NCBI GenBank assembly: GCA_026874595.1
Contig: CM049317.1
Location: 30,668,901-30,732,900 of the forward strand
Length of the DNA: 64,000 nt
Source: Sipunculus nudus
Taxonomy: Eukaryota > Annelida > Sipuncula > Golfingiida > Sipunculidae
Direction: 5' to 3'
A model generated the notes under the pieces. It saw nothing but the letters and a program-made list of their open reading frames with translations. It did no database searches and was not told the origin of the DNA. Below are positions 60,569-64,000 of the stretch, piece after piece (the stretch's first letter is position 1; each line of letters begins with the position of its first letter). The position numbers and the translations under genes are program-made.

Positions 60569-61849
60569 CCACAGGAATCACGGAAGCTTATAACCATAGG
60601 CATATGCACCACGTTGAAGCCGACAACGCTGTGAATTACACAGAATAAAAATGTGCAATGCTTTTCCTTCTACAGGCCTTTCATATCAACTTTGAGAAAG
60701 TATCCATCCAGGCGCTATTCAATATTTGGTGTACTTCCTGATGCCGGTCAAAAAGAATAGACAATATTAAATAGTTTAGGTAACACTTGTAACATGAAAA
60801 GTTCCAAATAGGAATTGTCTGCATAAAAACCTCTGTTGTACTGATTGAAGAACAGTCCGTTATGTAATGCTGTGTATTCAACTGGGTTTACTGATAAGAA
60901 TTAAACGGGTAGTGTCAGCATGTGGGATAACACAGTCACTCTTCTCTAGTGGTGTTGTCAGATGAATGTATGCACATGCGTTTTATAAGATATATTACTT
61001 CAGTCTGATTTGAAAATTCCAGAATGTTTCAATCAATCGGTCACCACAACATTTCGTCGATGGTACCTTTGCGGCAACATTACACGATTACACTTCCATG
61101 ATTCAAGCTTTCGGCAGACGAAAAGGAGACCTTTGTTGAAAAGATATCTTGTATGAATAGGTGAAAATGTAACAAGTTTGTATTCTTTAAACATAACCTA
61201 AACGTTACATAAACCGGGCCAAGGTTTGTGATGAACTACGGTCGATTATAAGATTTACATCATTTAGACAAAAATGGTCTGCCTCGGTTACAATGATAGT
61301 GAGATATTCTCCATGTATACCTTACAAATTAGACCGTATATTGCATTTGTAATGCACGCTGGAACCGTGCCGATTTCCTTGAAAAATGGTCTTCATCGCA
61401 TAAAACTAAAGGAATGTGTACTTGAACTACGTGTCATTAAGATTTTGTGAGGCATTTATTTCCAAGCATGTTGACCACTCACTTCAGAGAGACAGGATAG
61501 ACTCTCCAGACAGGCAGTAGTTGTTCTGTGGGAGGATCAGGGTTCATAGTTCTTTCATAGTCCTGGATTTACATCGGGGACTGGACTACACAACGCACGG
61601 TGAGGGTCTTTTAGCCCGGACCATACGACCTATAGTGTTGTTAATCCGGTTTAGATAGCGGCCTACTTTCGTTCCAATGTTGTGTGCCAAATATAGTGAC
61701 CACAGCGAATTGGTCATGGTCGCTTTCGATACACGTTGAAGAAACAGTTGAACTGAGCCTCGGCATTGCACGCTCATTGACCCGGCTAAAGACAAACGAG
61801 AATAGAGGCACCTGTTTAAGCTAAGATATTAATCAATTCTGGTATTCAG

Positions 61850-61977
61850 GTGACCTGGGATGTGCACAAAGGTGAGAAAATGGAACACAAGATGAATGCT
61901 GTTGCTGCCAAGGTCATGGGAACAGATAAAAATAGATTGGCCCTGCAAGGTGCTAGCTATGGCTACACGGATGACAG
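61850..61977 (+). CDS. Orphan internal exon, unknown gene (possible beta-propeller repeat)
   Basis: The acceptor is attctggtattcag and the donor GATGACAG|GTAAGT. Only one frame is open: VTWDVHKGEKMEHKMNAV, AAKVMGTDKNRLALQGAS, YGYTDD, 128 bases, phase 0 in and 2 out. The opening TWDVHKGEK followed by a Leu-Ala-x-Gly stretch recalls a WD40 blade, but this is weak. The counterpart in copy A (42791) is broken by a stop and has lost its donor. No adjoining exon in matching phase was found in the window. Confidence 0.4.
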
Positions 61978-62924
61978 GTAAGTTGCAACTGTTTGAAAAG
62001 AAAAACAAACAATACAACAGTGTTATAAACAGGGTTCAATCATTTTTTATTTTTTCATGATATTTTTATGATTATTGGAATTGAAATTTCAGCACTGAAA
62101 AGTCATGTTTTTTTTATATTTGAAAAGTTATGAGGAGTAATGAACATTCTTTTGCTTATTGTTTAATTGTTCCTCCTTGTCAGTTTTATTTACGTATTTA
62201 TTAAGAAATTTATCAGTGATTACGAGAAATACATCAATCAAAGTGGAAGTTGTAACGTCTCATTATCTTAACCACAACTCGACATTTCTATCTATATTTT
62301 GAATCCTCTGGGGTAGGCATTCCGTCATGGTACATGTTCATATCATATGATCTTATTCCTTCTTTCCTTATCAAGATAATACGCCCATTATTGTCACAGT
62401 CATATCCAAAAATACTTGCGCAGGGAGATTACAGGTTCATATTTAATCAGTAGAACGTCTCTCCAAATTCCAAACTGACAAAAGAGGCTAGCCTGAAGGT
62501 GTTTAAGGGATACCAGGCAAATAGAAAAAAATTCTAAATCCCTATCATTGAGGTGCTGTGGTGATATTGCATGGTGTTGCATATTTTTAGATTAACACTT
62601 GGAGATGAAACCTAAGATTTTTTGCATGGTTTACAATAACAGATTCAGGTACACATAGAAAAACGTAGGAGAGTGGAATGTTAAAACAAAGAATTTGTTG
62701 TCAATAGGTTGAAAATTAGCCTGTTTATGTTACGGTCTAGGTAGGAAAGGCTTTTATGTTGTGTTTATTGTTTTTGAAACCTTTTCGAAAATTCAACTTT
62801 TTTTAAAAGATTTAAGGATGAAGAGTTAATGTATAAGAGGATGATTAGAATTTTGACATAATAAACAAGAAATGCTGATAAAAGCGTCTTATGCAACTAA
62901 ATGTCTTTTTTTTAAAACGACATT

Positions 62925-63060
62925 CCGGGCTTTAGTACGCAAGGATCGGCCCCAAATTTCAATTAGTTGTTCCTTGTATCGTTGCCGAGCTGTCCTGAAA
63001 AGTTCATCAAACTCCGTTAACAACCAACAATTAAAAAGCGTGGCCAGCCGTCCCCTACAC
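62925..63060 (-). repeat. Dispersed repeat, inverted copy
   Basis: GGATCGGCCCCAAATTTCAA, then TTGTTCCTTGTATCGTTGCC, then CTGAAAAGTTCATCAAACTC, the complement of the family at 40565-40800. The open frame at 62872-63102 is repeat-derived. Confidence 0.65.
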
Positions 63061-63229
63061 CTTCTCAACTCCGATTTAAAAAGATTTGGTGGAACGGATT
63101 AATGACTAAATTGTAATCTATTGGTATATCGAATAGGCTCTTGCTTATGTTTCGTAATTGGCTATTTAATAGTAAATGTGCAGTATTGTTTCAATGGTGA
63201 TTTATCTGTCCAATTTCGTATAAGTATGA

Positions 63230-64000
63230 TATATTTCAAGGAGGCATTTTGTCCATGTTTTTCTTTACAGTATAATATATGGATATTCGTCATTTTGTAA
63301 ATCACGAAAAAATAGGCCATATGATAGATATTTCAGATGTAAGCAGTCCTTCGTTGGCTGATGATACTGCCTTGTTGGCGAATGCTAATCATCTTTAGAC
63401 AAAATGATGCAAAACTGCTGTAAGCATTGGAGAATAAATATTTCATTATCTAAAACATAATGTATGATATTTAGTGAGTAAAAAAGCTGAGAAGGTGGCC
63501 CCTCAATCGTTAAAAAGATACAAAAATACTCCCATGTCGGTAACATACTTTAATGTGATATTAAAAGGAGAAGAACATTTGTTGATCGTTGTGAAAAAGG
63601 GACATCAATTCTCTACCCCCTTAGTGCTTTGGGAATCGGACCTGAAGGTCTCTTGCCCAGTGTCTCTGCATCATTTTTTGAACGCATATGCCTTTCCTCA
63701 ATACTGTATGGTGCCGAGCCATGTTCCTATTTGTCTGGAAAGGAGATTACTGAACTTGAGAGGCTACAAAAACGAGCTGCCAAACCAGGGTCCCAATAAC
63801 TAAACGCATGACTTTGTTTTTAGGGGACATGTCGGATGGTGTACAATGTTGGCCATCATTGAAATTGATAAAAACTGATGTTTCTTTACAGGCTTATTAC
63901 ACTTAGCCCAGACATGATTGCCAATCAAATATTTTGTTTGAAGCTGTGTGACCGGAAATTAATAGTCAATATTGAAGATTCTATTTGTATACCTGATATA
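63230..64000 (+). pseudogene. Non-LTR reverse transcriptase fragment, runs off the window
   Basis: Pieces in order with frame changes: HMIDISDVSSPSLADDTALL (the catalytic box reads LADD in place of YADD), then HWRINISLSKT, LSALGIGPEGLLPSVSASF, RICLSSILYGAEPCSYLS, ELERLQKRAAK and KLMFLYRLITLSPDMIANQI. This is the palm-to-thumb half of a non-LTR reverse transcriptase. Several stops make it inactive. The 109-codon open frame at 63474-63803 is an out-of-frame part of it. Confidence 0.8.

Larger units (their letters stand above)
59650..62750 (+). repeat. Segmental duplication, second copy, distal part 2
   Basis: Blocks match copy A at 39960-40210, 37370-37870, 39210-39800, 40440-40550 and 42390-43700, so order is rearranged at the left. 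A 13-base G run lies at 59742-59754 and a (TA)n tract at 60525-60567. Confidence 0.75.

Noticed and set aside
63474-63803. 109-codon plus-strand frame as a host gene
   Set aside because: The true signal is in the neighbouring frames, which encode a decayed non-LTR reverse transcriptase.

Overview
The window looks like non-prokaryotic, AT-rich animal DNA, most likely from a bivalve mollusc or a related lophotrochozoan. The reasons are small exons with canonical GT/AG splice sites, a C-type lectin gene, a CARD-domain gene, several classes of non-LTR retrotransposon remnants, a Ty3/gypsy remnant, tRNA-derived SINEs, MITEs and many long (TA)n tracts. There are no operons, ribosome binding sites, rRNA genes or CRISPR arrays. 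Species-level assignment cannot be made from the sequence alone.

Region by region: 1-11.5 kb is repeat-dominated intergenic DNA. It holds an 83-bp tandem duplication, a 1.0-kb MITE (4354-5386), a 2.6-kb palindrome-rich inverted-repeat element with a four-copy 250-bp array inside it (6113-8733), a 155-bp inverted-repeat element (9394-9548), a 463-bp MITE (9941-10403) and an octamer-rich repeat. From 11.5 to 15.6 kb lie a SINE/LINE tail, an internally deleted L1/Tx1-type LINE (+) and the 3' end of a CR1/L2-type LINE (-). From 16.5 to 19.7 kb there are two families of degenerate and tandem (about 276 bp) repeats. The last two exons of a CARD gene (+) lie at 22044-23828. A possible terminal exon lies at 27020-27144.

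A four-exon secreted C-type lectin gene with a PAN/apple-like C-terminal domain occupies 32237-28561 (-). All four exons join in frame, but exon 2 carries one nonsense codon and a GC donor. The whole area from about 30 to 62.7 kb is built from diverged segmental duplications. Copy A spans about 29.97-43.7 kb and the second copy about 51.0-62.7 kb, with partial and inverted copies between them (45.6-51.0 kb). The second copy carries a more decayed lectin pseudogene, a gag-integrase gypsy remnant and a well-formed orphan exon (61850-61977). The window ends inside a non-LTR reverse transcriptase fragment.

Functionally, the two host genes that can be recognised (CARD adaptor-like and galactose-type lectin-like) are both of families often linked to innate immunity. 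The rest is transposable elements, satellites and duplicated intergenic DNA. All gene models are from reading frames and splice sites only; no transcript or database evidence was available.
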